From positions 2,356,001 through 2,420,000 of the forward strand of contig NZ_JAANOV010000001.1 in assembly GCF_011758745.1 (NCBI RefSeq): DNA of 64,000 bases, written 5' to 3'. The stretch comes from Amycolatopsis granulosa. GTDB lineage: Bacteria > Actinomycetota > Actinomycetes > Mycobacteriales > Pseudonocardiaceae. Position numbers and translations under genes: made by a program. A model generated the notes under the pieces. That model was not told the DNA's origin and made no database searches. It was given only the letters and a program-made list of their open reading frames with translations. Positions 33,073 through 42,052 of this stretch are shown one piece after another (position 1 is the first letter of the stretch; each line of letters begins with the position of its first letter).

Positions 33073-33606
33073 TCAGCCGGTTGACCCGGATGGCCGCATC
33101 GCGAGCTTCGCGAGCAGGTTGCGGCCCTGCTCGGCGTTCCGCGGCTGGCACAGCACGTCGTACCGGCCGGCCACGAGCTGGCTCGCCGACGCGAAGTCCC
33201 GGCGCCCGCGTGAAGAGGCGTAGCTGATCGCGGCGAACACCAGCCCGAACAGCACACCGGAGGCCAGGCCGACCAGGATCGGCTGGTAGGTGACCGTCGC
33301 GCCGGAGGCGAACATCGCCAGCAGGAAGCCCACGAACAGGCCGAACCAGGCGCCCGACATCGCGCCCGTCATCAGGACGCGGCCCCACGACAGCCGGCCC
33401 AGCACCCGCTCCACGAGCATCAGGTCGACGCCGACGATGGTCACGTCCTCGACCGCGAACTGGTTGTCGGCGAGGTAGTCGACGGCCCGCTGCGCCTCCT
33501 GGTAGGTGGCGTACGACCCGATCGGCCATCCGGTGGGCGGGGTGGGCAAGCGCGGCAGACCCTGTGCGGGGCGGCCGCCGGAGCTGAACGGGCTGGTCAC
33601 GGTCAT
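33073..33606 (-). CDS. general stress protein with two membrane spans (Rv1234-like)
   Basis: 177 residues from ATG; a GTG one codon earlier is possible. N-terminal YflT-type stress domain (IGSYATYQEAQRAVDYLADNQFAVEDVTIVGVDL), then two hydrophobic helices (about 80-100 and 107-127) and a short cytoplasmic tail. Mycobacterium has a comparable membrane protein just upstream of lpqY. Lies between the importer and an acyl-CoA dehydrogenase on the same strand. Confidence 0.82.
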   Translation of the reverse strand: MTVTSPFSSGGRPAQGLPRLPTPPTGWPIGSYATYQEAQRAVDYLADNQFAVEDVTIVGVDLMLVERVLGRLSWGRVLMTGAMSGAWFGLFVGFLLAMFASGATVTYQPILVGLASGVLFGLVFAAISYASSRGRRDFASASQLVAGRYDVLCQPRNAEQGRNLLAKLAMRPSGSTG

Positions 33607-33690
33607 CACCTGTGCTGTCGTAGTGATCGAGTGACTTCATCCTGCCAACCCCCATGAAACCACGCGAACCCGACACTCCAGGGGCTTCGG

Positions 33691-34914
33691 TCAGGAGCGG
33701 GACCGGTAGTCGCGCAGGAGGCCGCGGCTGATGATGGTTTTCTGGATCTCGCTGGTGCCCTCGCCGATGAGCAGGAACGGCGCCTCACGCATGAGCCGTT
33801 CGATCTCGTACTCCTTGGAGTAGCCGTAGCCGCCGTGGATGCGGAACGCATCCTGGGTCACCTCGGCGCAGTACTCCGAGGCGATCAGCTTGGCCATGCC
33901 GGCGGCGACGTCGTTGCGTTCGCCGGTGTCCTTGAGCCGGGCCGCGTTGACCATCATCAGGTGGGCCGCCTCGACCTTGGTGGCCATCTCGGCCAGCTTG
34001 AACGCGATCGCCTGGTGCTGCGCGATCGGCTTGCCGAACGTCCGGCGCTGCTGCGCGTACTCGATCGCGAGCTCGAAGGCCCGGATCGCGATGCCGCACG
34101 CCCGCGCCGCGACGTTCACCCGGCCGACCTCGATACCGTCCATCATGAACGCGAACCCGCGGCCCGGCGCCTCACCCAGCACCTGCGACGCCGGGATCCG
34201 GAAGCCGTCGAACACCGCCTCGGTCGTGTCGACGCCCTTGTAGCCCATTTTGTCGATCTTGCCCGGGATGGTCAGGCCCGGTGCGACCTCGCCGAAGCCC
34301 TCCGGCTTCTCCACCAGGAACGTGGTGAGGCGATCGTGCGCCTTCACCGGTTTCTGATCGCCGGCACCGTCGGCAGGACCCTCGTCGGTGCGCACCAGCA
34401 GCGCGATCAGGTTCGACGAGCCGCCGTTGGTCAGCCACATCTTCGACCCGTCGATGACGTAGCTGTCCCCGTCGCGCTCCGCCCGGGTCTTGATGGCGGC
34501 GACATCGGAGCCGAGGTCCGGCTCCGACATGGAGAACGAGCCACGGATTTCCCCGGCCGCCATCCGCGGCAGGTACTTCCGCTTCTGCCCGTCCGTCCCG
34601 TGCCGGGAGATCATGTGCGCCACGATGAAGTGCGTGTTGATCACGCCCGACACGCTCATCCAGCCCCGCGCGATCTCCTCCACCACCAGCGCGTAGGTCA
34701 GCAGCGACTCGCCCAGCCCCCCGTACTCCTCCGGGATGGTGATCCCGAACAGCCCCATCTCCTTCATGCCCTCGACGATGTCGGCCGGGTAGGCGTCCGC
34801 GTGCTCCAGCTCCTGGGCGTGCGGGATGATCTCCTTGTCCACGAACGACCGGACCGTGGACAGGATTTCCGCCTGCACGTCGGTGAGGCCGGCGGTCTGG
34901 GCCAGACGGGCCAT
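33691..34914 (-). CDS. acyl-CoA dehydrogenase
   Basis: 407 residues; ATG with AGGAG upstream. Acyl-CoA dehydrogenase features: FSMSEPDLGSDVAAIKTRA with the FAD-contact segment, GVDTTEAVFDGFRIPASQVLG, RRTFGKPIAQHQ and IHGGYGYSKEYEIERLMREA. The catalytic base is probably Glu385 in GEGTSEIQ. It oxidises an acyl-CoA with FAD, passing electrons to ETF. Chain-length specificity unknown. Its neighbours are not beta-oxidation genes, so its pathway is open. Confidence 0.92.
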   Translation of the reverse strand: MARLAQTAGLTDVQAEILSTVRSFVDKEIIPHAQELEHADAYPADIVEGMKEMGLFGITIPEEYGGLGESLLTYALVVEEIARGWMSVSGVINTHFIVAHMISRHGTDGQKRKYLPRMAAGEIRGSFSMSEPDLGSDVAAIKTRAERDGDSYVIDGSKMWLTNGGSSNLIALLVRTDEGPADGAGDQKPVKAHDRLTTFLVEKPEGFGEVAPGLTIPGKIDKMGYKGVDTTEAVFDGFRIPASQVLGEAPGRGFAFMMDGIEVGRVNVAARACGIAIRAFELAIEYAQQRRTFGKPIAQHQAIAFKLAEMATKVEAAHLMMVNAARLKDTGERNDVAAGMAKLIASEYCAEVTQDAFRIHGGYGYSKEYEIERLMREAPFLLIGEGTSEIQKTIISRGLLRDYRSRS

Positions 34915-34991
34915 GGGGCGACTCCTGTCGTCTGCGGGACGTGTTACCGGCGAGTATGGCCGTCGGCACCGCCGCCCGCATATGGCGCGTC

Positions 34992-35825
34992 TCACCCAGC
35001 GGCGCGGTCCTCCGACTGGCGGGGAATCGTGGCGTGGCCGTTCACCGGCTGCTCGGCGGGCGGCTTGTCGGGCTGGGTGGTCTGTCGTTCGAGAAAGCGC
35101 AGCAGCTCCACCGGGAACGGCAGCACCAGCGTGGAGTTCTTCTCCGCCGCCACCTGCACCACCGTCTCCAGCAGCCGCAGCTGCAAGGCGGCCGGGGTGT
35201 CGGCCATGACGCCCGCCGCCTCGGACAGCTTGTGCGACGCCTGCAGCTCGCCGTCCGCGGAGATCACCCGCGCCCGGCGCTCCCGCTCGGCCTCGGCCTG
35301 ACGCGACATCGAGCGCTTCATCGACTCGGGCAGCGCGACGTCCTTGATCTCCACCCGGTCGATGTGCACGCCCCAGTCCAGGGCCGGGCTGTCGATCATC
35401 AGCTCGAGCCCCTGGTTGAGGCGCTCGCGGTTGGACAACAGGTCGTCCAGGTCGCTCTTGCCGATGATCGAGCGCAGCGACGTCTGCGCCACCTGCCCGA
35501 CGGCGAACCGGTAGTCCTGCACGTTGATCGCGGCGACCACCGGGTCGATGACCTTGAAGTACACGACCGCGTCCACGCGGACCGTGACGTTGTCCCGCGT
35601 GATGCCCTCCTGCGCCGGCACCGGCAGGGTGACGATCTGCATGTTCACCTTCTGCAACCGGTCGGCGCCCGGCACCAGCAGGGTCATGCCGGGCTCGCGG
35701 ACGGCGGGCCGGACCCGGCCGAACCGGTAGACCAGTCCGCGTTCGTACTGCCGGATGATGCGGACGCTGGTGGCGAGCCCGGTGACTCCCACCGCGGCGA
35801 CGATGGAGATGATTTCGGCCAGCAT
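34992..35825 (-). CDS. slipin (stomatin/prohibitin SPFH protein)
   Basis: 277 residues. N-terminal membrane segment (about 1-20), then an SPFH domain: IRQYERGLVYRFGRVRPAVREPG, TVRVDAVVYFKVIDP, RSIIGKSDLDDLLSNRERLN, and a coiled region MKRSMSRQAEAERERRARVISADGE typical of slipins. A Pro/Gln-rich tail follows. Slipins scaffold membrane microdomains and often pair with NfeD; no NfeD gene is next to it. Start ATG after GGGAGC. Confidence 0.92.
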   Translation of the reverse strand: MLAEIISIVAAVGVTGLATSVRIIRQYERGLVYRFGRVRPAVREPGMTLLVPGADRLQKVNMQIVTLPVPAQEGITRDNVTVRVDAVVYFKVIDPVVAAINVQDYRFAVGQVAQTSLRSIIGKSDLDDLLSNRERLNQGLELMIDSPALDWGVHIDRVEIKDVALPESMKRSMSRQAEAERERRARVISADGELQASHKLSEAAGVMADTPAALQLRLLETVVQVAAEKNSTLVLPFPVELLRFLERQTTQPDKPPAEQPVNGHATIPRQSEDRAAG

Positions 35826-36169
35826 GGCGGCTCCCGGGGGTGCGTGTCCCTTGACGCGATGTTACCCCCGTCACAGCGGATGGGAAGTGCCTGATCAGGG
35901 CCCCGCGCGGCCCGCGGATGCGGCCCCGTTCGTCCCCCGGTGCCCCGACGGGCCCGGACACCGGGGACGAACCGGCGGAACTGTCCACCTGGGACGGCTC
36001 GGGCGTTCCGGCACGCCCGGCGCGCGGGCCCCGATTCCCTGCCGTGGAACCGGTCCACCCGGTCCACAGTGGAAGCACGGCCCGGCGGCGGCCCGCGCCC
36101 CCGGCCGGTGCCCGCGCGCGGGCACGCGCTGAGATCGCCGAGCGCGCGGCGCTCGAATAGTGTGACGGC
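35826..36169. other. divergent intergenic region
   Basis: About 340 bp between the slipin and the MgtE-N/CBS gene. No convincing coding. TAGTGT at 36158-36163 ends 6 nt before the ATG at 36170, a leaderless promoter. GC-rich complementary stretches (GCCCGCGCGCGGGC near 36110) may form a hairpin. Confidence 0.5.
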
Positions 36170-37462
36170 ATGGCTGGAGTGAACAGGGTCTTCGCCGCCC
36201 AGCTGGCCGGCCTGCCGGTGTTCGGGCCGGACGGCGAGTCGATCGGCAAGGCACGCGACCTGGTCGCCGGCCTCCGGCTCGACCAGCAGCCGCCGCGGGT
36301 GCTGGGGCTCGTCGTCGAGCTCGCCACCCGGCGCCGGGTCTTCGTCCCCATGCTCCGGGTCACCGCGATCGAGCCCAACGCCGTCACGCTCGCCACCGGT
36401 TCGGTCAACATGCGCCGGTTCCACCGGCGCCCCAACGAGGTGCTCGTGCTCGGGCAGCTCATCGACGCCCAGGCGCACCTGGCGTCCACCGGTGCGCGGG
36501 TCACCGTCGCCGACGCGGCCATGGAACCGCTGCGCAGCCGGGACTGGGTGCTGACGAAGCTCGCGGTGCGGGAACGCGCCACCCGGCTCGGGCTGGGCCG
36601 CCGGCGGTCGGCGCTGCAGGTCCTGCCGTGGTCGGACGTGCGCGGCCTCGGCCTGACCGATCTGACCGGCCAGCCGCAGGGCGCCGGTCAGCTGCTGATG
36701 CTGTTCGACACGATGCGCGCGGTGGACATCGCGGCGACGATGCGCGACCTGCCGACCAAGCGGCGGCACGAGGTGGTCGACTCGATGGACGACGAGCGGC
36801 TCGCGGACGTGCTGGAGGAGCTGCCCGAGGAGGACCAGAAGGAGCTGCTCGCGCACCTGGCCGAGGAACGCGCCGCCGACATCCTCGAAGCGATGAACCC
36901 GGACGACGCCGCCGACCTGCTCGCCGAGCTCGCACCGGCCGACCAGAGCAGGCTGCTCGACCTGATGCACCCCGACGAGTCCGAGCCGTTGAAACGGCTG
37001 CTCACCTACTCCTCGGACACCGCCGGCGGCCTGATGACGCCGGAACCGGTCGTCCTCACCCCGGACGCCACGATCGCCGAAGCACTGGCCCACATCCGCA
37101 ACCCGGACCTGCCCGCCGCGATAGCCAGCCTGGTGTTCGTATGCCGCCCGCCCACCGAAACCCCCACCGGGCGGTACGTCGGCTGCGTGCACTTCCAGCG
37201 CCTGCTGCGGGAGCCACCGGCGGAGCTGGTCGCCACCGCCGTGGACACCGACCTGCCCGCGCTCGGCCCCGACGCCACGCTGCCCGAGATCACCCGGTAC
37301 TTCGCGGCCTACAACCTCGCCTGCGGCCCGGTCGTGGACGACCAGGACCACCTGCTGGGGGCCGTCACCGTCGACGACCTGCTCGACCACCTGCTGCCGG
37401 ACGGCTGGCGGGAGACCGGGCTGCACGACATCACCGAAGGACAGGAGATCGACAGTGCCTGA
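36170..37462 (+). CDS. MgtE N-domain / CBS protein without membrane domain (Rv1232c-like)
   Basis: 430 residues. Order: PRC-barrel-like N terminus (GLPVFGPDGESIGKARDLVAGL); a second barrel-like segment; an MgtE intracellular N domain with repeated acidic helices (MDDERLADVLEELPEEDQKELLAHL, MNPDDAADLLAEL); then two CBS motifs (TPEPVVLTPDATIAEAL, PALGPDATLPEITRYF). Full MgtE channels have five membrane helices after the CBS pair; here the chain ends instead. It is probably a soluble Mg2+-sensing relative. Its stop overlaps the start of the DUF1003 gene. Same neighbours as mycobacterial Rv1232c. Confidence 0.88.
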   Translation: MAGVNRVFAAQLAGLPVFGPDGESIGKARDLVAGLRLDQQPPRVLGLVVELATRRRVFVPMLRVTAIEPNAVTLATGSVNMRRFHRRPNEVLVLGQLIDAQAHLASTGARVTVADAAMEPLRSRDWVLTKLAVRERATRLGLGRRRSALQVLPWSDVRGLGLTDLTGQPQGAGQLLMLFDTMRAVDIAATMRDLPTKRRHEVVDSMDDERLADVLEELPEEDQKELLAHLAEERAADILEAMNPDDAADLLAELAPADQSRLLDLMHPDESEPLKRLLTYSSDTAGGLMTPEPVVLTPDATIAEALAHIRNPDLPAAIASLVFVCRPPTETPTGRYVGCVHFQRLLREPPAELVATAVDTDLPALGPDATLPEITRYFAAYNLACGPVVDDQDHLLGAVTVDDLLDHLLPDGWRETGLHDITEGQEIDSA

Positions 37463-37976
37463 GCTGACCACGCGCCGCCGTCTCGACCAACCCCGCGCCG
37501 GGCGGGGTCTTCTGGTAAGCATCGACCCGGACAGTTTCGGCCGGGTGTCGGAGCGGCTGGCCCGGTTCCTCGGAACCGGGAAGTACTTGTTCTGGCAGAC
37601 CCTGATCGTCGTCGTCTGGATCGCGATCAACCTCGGCGCGGCCACGCTGCGCTGGGACCCGTACCCGTTCATCCTGCTCAACCTGGCGTTTTCCACCCAG
37701 GCCGCGTACGCCGCGCCGCTGATCCTGCTGGCGCAGAACCGGCAGGACGACCGCGACCGGGTGTCGCTGGAGGAGGACCGGCACCGGGCGGCGCAGACCA
37801 AGGCCGACACCGAGTTCCTGGCGCGCGAACTGGCGGCGCTGCGCCTGGCCGTCGGCGAGGTCGCCACCCGCGACTACCTGCGCGGGGAGCTGGACAAGCT
37901 GCGCGAGGACCTCAACACCAAGCCCCGGCGTGGCAAAGGCAATAGGGCCCAGGCGGATGCCACTACCGGTCCGTAG
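37455..37976 (+). CDS. DUF1003 membrane protein (Rv1231c-like)
   Basis: 173 residues from GTG with AGGAG. DUF1003: two membrane helices (about 46-63 and 72-92) flanked by FLGTGKYLFWQTLIVVVWIAIN and PYPFILLNLAFSTQAAYAAPLILLAQNRQ. The C-terminal half is a charged coiled coil with RDRVSLEEDRHRAAQTKAD. Overlaps the upstream gene by 8 nt. Function unknown; linked with Mg2+-related proteins only by order. Confidence 0.9.
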   Translation: MPELTTRRRLDQPRAGRGLLVSIDPDSFGRVSERLARFLGTGKYLFWQTLIVVVWIAINLGAATLRWDPYPFILLNLAFSTQAAYAAPLILLAQNRQDDRDRVSLEEDRHRAAQTKADTEFLARELAALRLAVGEVATRDYLRGELDKLREDLNTKPRRGKGNRAQADATTGP

Positions 37977-37979
37977 CAT
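37974..37979 (+). promoter_or_regulatory. -10 box of mrp
   Basis: TAGCAT, partly inside the DUF1003 stop codon, ends 6 nt before the mrp GTG. It fits a leaderless internal promoter. Confidence 0.4.
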
Positions 37980-37985
37980 GGTGGG

Positions 37986-39140
37986 GTGACCAGTACGCAG
38001 CAGATCCCCAGCGTCGAGGACGTCCGCGCGGCGCTGAAGGACGTTCACGACCCCGAGATCCGCAAGCCCATCACGGAACTCGGCATGGTCAAGGACGTCA
38101 CGGTCGGCTCGGGAGACACTGCCGGCGTCGTGACCGTCTCGGTGTACCTGACGGTGGCCGGTTGTCCGCTGAAGGACACGATCACCAAGGACACCCAGGC
38201 CGCGGTCGGCAAGCTCGACGGGGTGCGGGAGGTGCGGGTCGAGCTCGACGTGATGAGCGACGAGCAGCGCACCAAGCTGCGGAAACAGCTGCGTGGGGAC
38301 GCGGCGGAGCCGGTCATCCCGTTCGCCCAGCCCGGCTCGATGACGCGGGTGTACTGCGTGGCGTCCGGCAAGGGCGGGGTCGGCAAGTCCAGCGTGACGG
38401 TCAACCTCGCGGTGGCGATGGCGCAGCGCGGGCTGTCGGTGGGGGTCGTCGACGCGGACATCTACGGGCACTCGGTGCCGCGCATGCTGGGCGCGCGCGA
38501 GAAGCCGACCAAGGTCGAGCAGATGATCATGCCGCCGCAGGCGCACGGCGTGAAGGTCATCTCGATCGGCATGTTCACCCCGGGCAACACCCCTGTGGTG
38601 TGGCGCGGCCCGATGCTGCACCGGGCGTTGCAGCAGTTCCTCGCCGACGTGTTCTGGGGCGACCTGGACATCCTGCTGCTCGACCTGCCACCGGGCACCG
38701 GTGACATCGCGATCTCGGTGGCACAGCTGATCCCGAACGCGGAGATCCTGGTCGTGACGACCCCGCAGCAGGCCGCCGCCGAGGTGGCCGAACGCGCGGG
38801 TGCGATCGCCATGCAGACGCGGCAGCGGCTGGCCGGCGTCATCGAGAACATGTCGTGGCTGGAGACGCCGTCCGGGGAGCGCATGGAGATCTTCGGTTCG
38901 GGCGGCGGCCGGACGGTGGCGGAGTCGCTGAGCAAGTCGGTGGGCACCGAGGTGCCGCTGCTGGGCCAGGTCCCGCTCGACCCGCGGCTGCGCGAGCAAG
39001 GGGACGCCGGAACGCCTCTCGTGCTGGCCGAACCGGACGCCCCGGCGTCGGAGGTGCTGCGCGACGTGGCGAAGAAGCTGTCCGTCCGGGCCCGCGGCCT
39101 GGCCGGCAAGATGCTGAACCTCAGCCCCAGCGGCCGCTGA
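37986..39140 (+). CDS. mrp: Mrp/ApbC-type Fe-S cluster carrier P-loop ATPase
   Basis: 384 residues from GTG. N-terminal DUF59/MIP18 domain (about 8-85) with the reactive Cys in AGCPLKD, then the ParA-like ATPase with deviant Walker A GKGGVGKSS near 125-133, DADIYGHSVPRML, and LLDLPPGTGD. No CxxC motif is visible in the C-terminal half (family members of the ApbC type often have it). Presumed role is loading Fe-S clusters on target proteins. Same order as mycobacterial mrp-tatB. Confidence 0.93.
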   Translation: MTSTQQIPSVEDVRAALKDVHDPEIRKPITELGMVKDVTVGSGDTAGVVTVSVYLTVAGCPLKDTITKDTQAAVGKLDGVREVRVELDVMSDEQRTKLRKQLRGDAAEPVIPFAQPGSMTRVYCVASGKGGVGKSSVTVNLAVAMAQRGLSVGVVDADIYGHSVPRMLGAREKPTKVEQMIMPPQAHGVKVISIGMFTPGNTPVVWRGPMLHRALQQFLADVFWGDLDILLLDLPPGTGDIAISVAQLIPNAEILVVTTPQQAAAEVAERAGAIAMQTRQRLAGVIENMSWLETPSGERMEIFGSGGGRTVAESLSKSVGTEVPLLGQVPLDPRLREQGDAGTPLVLAEPDAPASEVLRDVAKKLSVRARGLAGKMLNLSPSGR

Positions 39141-39162
39141 TCAGGAGCCCGACGCCACTCCC

Positions 39163-39204
39163 GGCGCCGTGTTCGCCGCTGCGGGCGCCGTGTTGGCCGG
39201 TGCG
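39163..39204. repeat. two-unit copy of the 21-bp intergenic repeat
   Basis: Two 21-bp units, GGCGCCGTGTTCGCCGCTGCG and GGCGCCGTGTTGGCCGGTGCG, sharing the GTGTTsGCCG core and 21-bp period with the large array near 20.6 kb. Like that array it lies just after a stop codon between convergent genes (mrp and tatB). Confidence 0.75.
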
Positions 39205-39274
39205 CTTCAGCCCGTTCGCGTTCCGGCTCCGCTCGCGCTGACCGGCGAGTCAACGCGCAACAGCGAGCCCCGGC

Positions 39275-39685
39275 TCAGGTGGCGTCCGGGTCCACCGGGG
39301 GCTTCTCGCCGGGCTTGAGGGTCTCCGGCTCCGCCTTCGCGGTCGGGCTGGTGGCCGCGGGGTAACCGTTGGGCTTCGTGCTGCCGCCGGACAGGCCGTT
39401 GATCCCGAGCGGGTCCGGGTCGCCGTCGAACAGGTGCTGCGTCACCGCGCGGCGGGGATCGAAGTTGCGCAGCTGCCGCAGATCCTCGAGCGGCTTCTGG
39501 AACTGCTCGAAGTCCGAGCCCATCTCCTCCTTGAGCTGCTGCCGCGCCCCGTTCGCGAACTCGCGCACCTTCCGCACGTTGCGGCCCAGCCACGCGGCCG
39601 CTTCGGGCAGGCGCTCCGGCCCGAGGATGAACAGGCCCGCGACGATGAGGACGAGGATCTCGCCCCAGCCAACGCTGTCGAACAT
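39275..39685 (-). CDS. tatB: twin-arginine translocase subunit TatB
   Basis: 136 residues; ATG with GGAGG upstream. TatB pattern: [30 protein letters not shown] with one membrane span (about 7-22), the GPERLP hinge and amphipathic helix [16 protein letters not shown]. The tail is hydrophilic and Pro-rich. It completes the Tat recognition complex with TatA/TatC encoded elsewhere. A -10 TAATCT (plus 39722-39727) lies upstream. Position after htrA as in Mycobacterium. Confidence 0.95.
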   Translation of the reverse strand: MFDSVGWGEILVLIVAGLFILGPERLPEAAAWLGRNVRKVREFANGARQQLKEEMGSDFEQFQKPLEDLRQLRNFDPRRAVTQHLFDGDPDPLGINGLSGGSTKPNGYPAATSPTAKAEPETLKPGEKPPVDPDAT

Positions 39686-39787
39686 TCGCGAACCTCCGCC
39701 TCACCCGGCCGTAGCTTCCTCAGATTACCTCGTCACCCAGCCCGTCCGGGGCTGCCGAGAGGAGTTCACCGCGCGTCCACCGGGCTG

Positions 39788-41314
39788 TCAGTCCGAGCCC
39801 AGCGTCACATCCACGACCAGCGCGCGGCCCTGGCGCACCAGCTGCACCGGCACGGTTTCGCCGATCCCGTGCTGCCGCACCGCCACCGTCAGCTCGGCCG
39901 CGTTGCGGACCAGCCGGCCGCCGAGCTTGGTGATGACGTCACCCTCCGCGATGCCGGCCCGGGCGGCCGGACCGCCGTCGGCGACGTTGAGCACCTGCGC
40001 GCCCTCCGACGTCTCCGCCGCGACCGACGCCGCGTTGACCCCGATGTCGGAGTGCCTGACCTGGCCACTGCTGATGAGCGTGCGTGCGATCTTGATGGCG
40101 TCGTCGGCGGGGATCGCGAACCCGATGCCGATGCTGCCGCCGGAACCGTCCGCACCGCCGTCGGTGCGGATCGAGGAGTTGATGCCGACCAGCGCGCCCG
40201 TCGAGTCGACCAGCGCCCCGCCGGAGTTGCCGCGGTTGATCGGCGCGTCGGTCTGGATGGCGTCGTAGGTGACCGGTGGCTCACCGTTGTCCCCCGCCGC
40301 GGTGACCGGCCGGTGCAGCGCGCTCACGATGCCCGATGTCACGGTGTTCTCCAGACCCAGCGGCGAGCCGACGGCGATCACCGAATCGCCCGGCTCGAGC
40401 TTGGCCGGATCGCCGATCTGCAGCACGACCGGGTTGCGCACCGCGACCTTGATCACCGCGAGGTCGGTCTTCGGGTCCGTCCCGACGATGCGCGCCTCGG
40501 TGCGGGTGCCGTCGGTGAACACCGCGGTGATCTTGGCCTGCGGGTCGCTCGTGGCCAGCGAGACGACGTGGTTGTTCGTGATCGCGTAGCCCTGCGGGTC
40601 GATCACGACCCCCGAGCCGACACTGCCGGACTGACCGGACTTGACCTCGATGGAGAGCACCGCGGGCGCGACCCGTTGCGCGATGTCCGCGATCGACCCG
40701 GGCGCGCGCTCCTTGCCCGCCTCGGCCTCGGAGATCGTCGCCGACCCGGTCAGTGCATCACCCGCGCCGCCCAGCCACCAGCCGATCAGACCGCCGACCG
40801 CACCGATGAGCAGGCAGACCACCCCGAGCAGGCCCAGCGCGACCGGCTTGACCCGGCGGCCGAACAGCAGCTCGGGCAGGGACAGCTGGGCGCTGCGCGG
40901 GCGGGTGGCGTCCGCGTTGTCCTCGTCACCGGGCTCCAGCGCGGGCCGGCCCAGCACCGCCGCGGATCCCGGATCGCGCCACGGGTCGGTGACGCGCGAC
41001 CACAGCGGTGGCTCCGGATCACCACCCGGCCGCCTGCCGTTGTCCCCGGCGGGGCGCTGGAGCTGGACGTCCTCGGCGCCGGGCGGGCGGCCGAACGCCT
41101 CGGCGAGCGATTCGGGCGCGGGCGGAGCCGCGGCCACCTTGTCGCCGTTGCGCGTGCCGGGGGTGTAAAGCTTGTCGAACGCGCCGTCCACGCCGCGCGG
41201 ACGGCCGAACACACCCGCCTCGGCCGGATCCACCGGCGGCCGCGCCAGGGGCCGCGGCGCCAGCCGCGGTTCGGCCTGCGGCGCGCTGTCCTGTGGCGGA
41301 TTCGGCTGACTCAT
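39788..41314 (-). CDS. htrA: HtrA/DegP-like membrane serine protease with PDZ domain
   Basis: 508 residues. A long acidic/Pro-rich cytosolic N terminus (about 1-150), one membrane span (about 158-180), an extracellular trypsin-like domain with His249 (TNNHVV), Asp284 (TDLAVIK) and Ser364 (RGNSGGALV), and a C-terminal PDZ domain (about 410-500, starting near the GVNAAS region). It degrades or refolds misfolded envelope proteins. Directly follows rseA-sigE on the same strand, as in Mycobacterium, consistent with envelope stress control. Confidence 0.95.
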   Translation of the reverse strand: MSQPNPPQDSAPQAEPRLAPRPLARPPVDPAEAGVFGRPRGVDGAFDKLYTPGTRNGDKVAAAPPAPESLAEAFGRPPGAEDVQLQRPAGDNGRRPGGDPEPPLWSRVTDPWRDPGSAAVLGRPALEPGDEDNADATRPRSAQLSLPELLFGRRVKPVALGLLGVVCLLIGAVGGLIGWWLGGAGDALTGSATISEAEAGKERAPGSIADIAQRVAPAVLSIEVKSGQSGSVGSGVVIDPQGYAITNNHVVSLATSDPQAKITAVFTDGTRTEARIVGTDPKTDLAVIKVAVRNPVVLQIGDPAKLEPGDSVIAVGSPLGLENTVTSGIVSALHRPVTAAGDNGEPPVTYDAIQTDAPINRGNSGGALVDSTGALVGINSSIRTDGGADGSGGSIGIGFAIPADDAIKIARTLISSGQVRHSDIGVNAASVAAETSEGAQVLNVADGGPAARAGIAEGDVITKLGGRLVRNAAELTVAVRQHGIGETVPVQLVRQGRALVVDVTLGSD

Positions 41315-41395
41315 CGTTCCCCGGGTGGCTGGCTCGTCGTGCTGTCGGCGCGACCCTACGCCACCGATTGTCCCGGGCGGACGGTGAAGGGCGCG

Positions 41396-42052
41396 TCAGC
41401 GCCCGGCCACGGGCGTGGGAGCCGTCGTGGTCGTCGTGGCACTCGCCGGGACGGCGGGCTCGCCACCGAGCTGGGCACGCAGCACACCCGGTGCGGGCGC
41501 CGGACCCGGCTCCGGGTTGGACGGGGTCGGGTCGGCGCTGGTCGCCGAGGTCGCGACGAGCGCCAGCGCGCTCAGGACGAGACCGGACACGGCCACTCCC
41601 GCGCCCTGCGCGACGCGGCGCCGCACGGACGGCTGGCGCTGCGCGCCCAGTACCGCGGAACCGCTACCGAGTGGCGCGCTCGACCCGAGCGGCGCCGAAG
41701 ATCCGAAAGGGGACGATTGGAGACCGGCCACCCGGTCGGGTCGCTGGATCGCCACCAGCTGCCCGTCCTCGGTCATCGCGAGGTTGTCCGGGCTGGTCGG
41801 CAGGTCGGTGTCCTGCGGGATGTTGCGCAGGACCGCCATCAGGCCGGCGGGCATCGAGGGTGCCTGCGCGTGTCGCACGGCCGCGCGCACCTGACGTTGT
41901 GAGGTCACCTCGGCCGCGCAGACCGGGCACCGCGCCACGTGCGACGCGGCGCGCTCACGGGCGCCCAGGCCCATCTCGCCGTCCACGAAGGCGACGACGG
42001 CGTCGGGAAGCAGGTGAGACTCGGGCAGGCCCCAGCCTCGCGGTTCGCTCAT
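41396..42052 (-). CDS. rseA: anti-sigma-E factor RseA, zinc-binding
   Basis: 218 residues. Zinc-binding anti-sigma motif H-x3-C-x2-C: His38, Cys42, Cys45 (SHVARCPVC). A disordered middle is followed by a membrane span at about 149-168 and an extracellular Pro/Thr-rich end. Its ATG overlaps the sigE stop (ATGA), so the pair is coupled for stoichiometry. It holds SigE until a stress signal releases it; in Mycobacterium RseA is cleaved after phosphorylation. Confidence 0.92.
   Translation of the reverse strand: MSEPRGWGLPESHLLPDAVVAFVDGEMGLGARERAASHVARCPVCAAEVTSQRQVRAAVRHAQAPSMPAGLMAVLRNIPQDTDLPTSPDNLAMTEDGQLVAIQRPDRVAGLQSSPFGSSAPLGSSAPLGSGSAVLGAQRQPSVRRRVAQGAGVAVSGLVLSALALVATSATSADPTPSNPEPGPAPAPGVLRAQLGGEPAVPASATTTTTAPTPVAGR

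Noticed and set aside
36100-36125. Terminator at GCCCGCGCGCGGGC
   Set aside because: It lies upstream of two divergent genes and has no transcript to end; most likely plain GC-rich palindrome.
33691-36582. 963-codon fusion of the acyl-CoA dehydrogenase with an upstream extension
   Set aside because: The extension is antisense to the slipin and MgtE-N genes; ATG with AGGAG at 34914 gives the family length.
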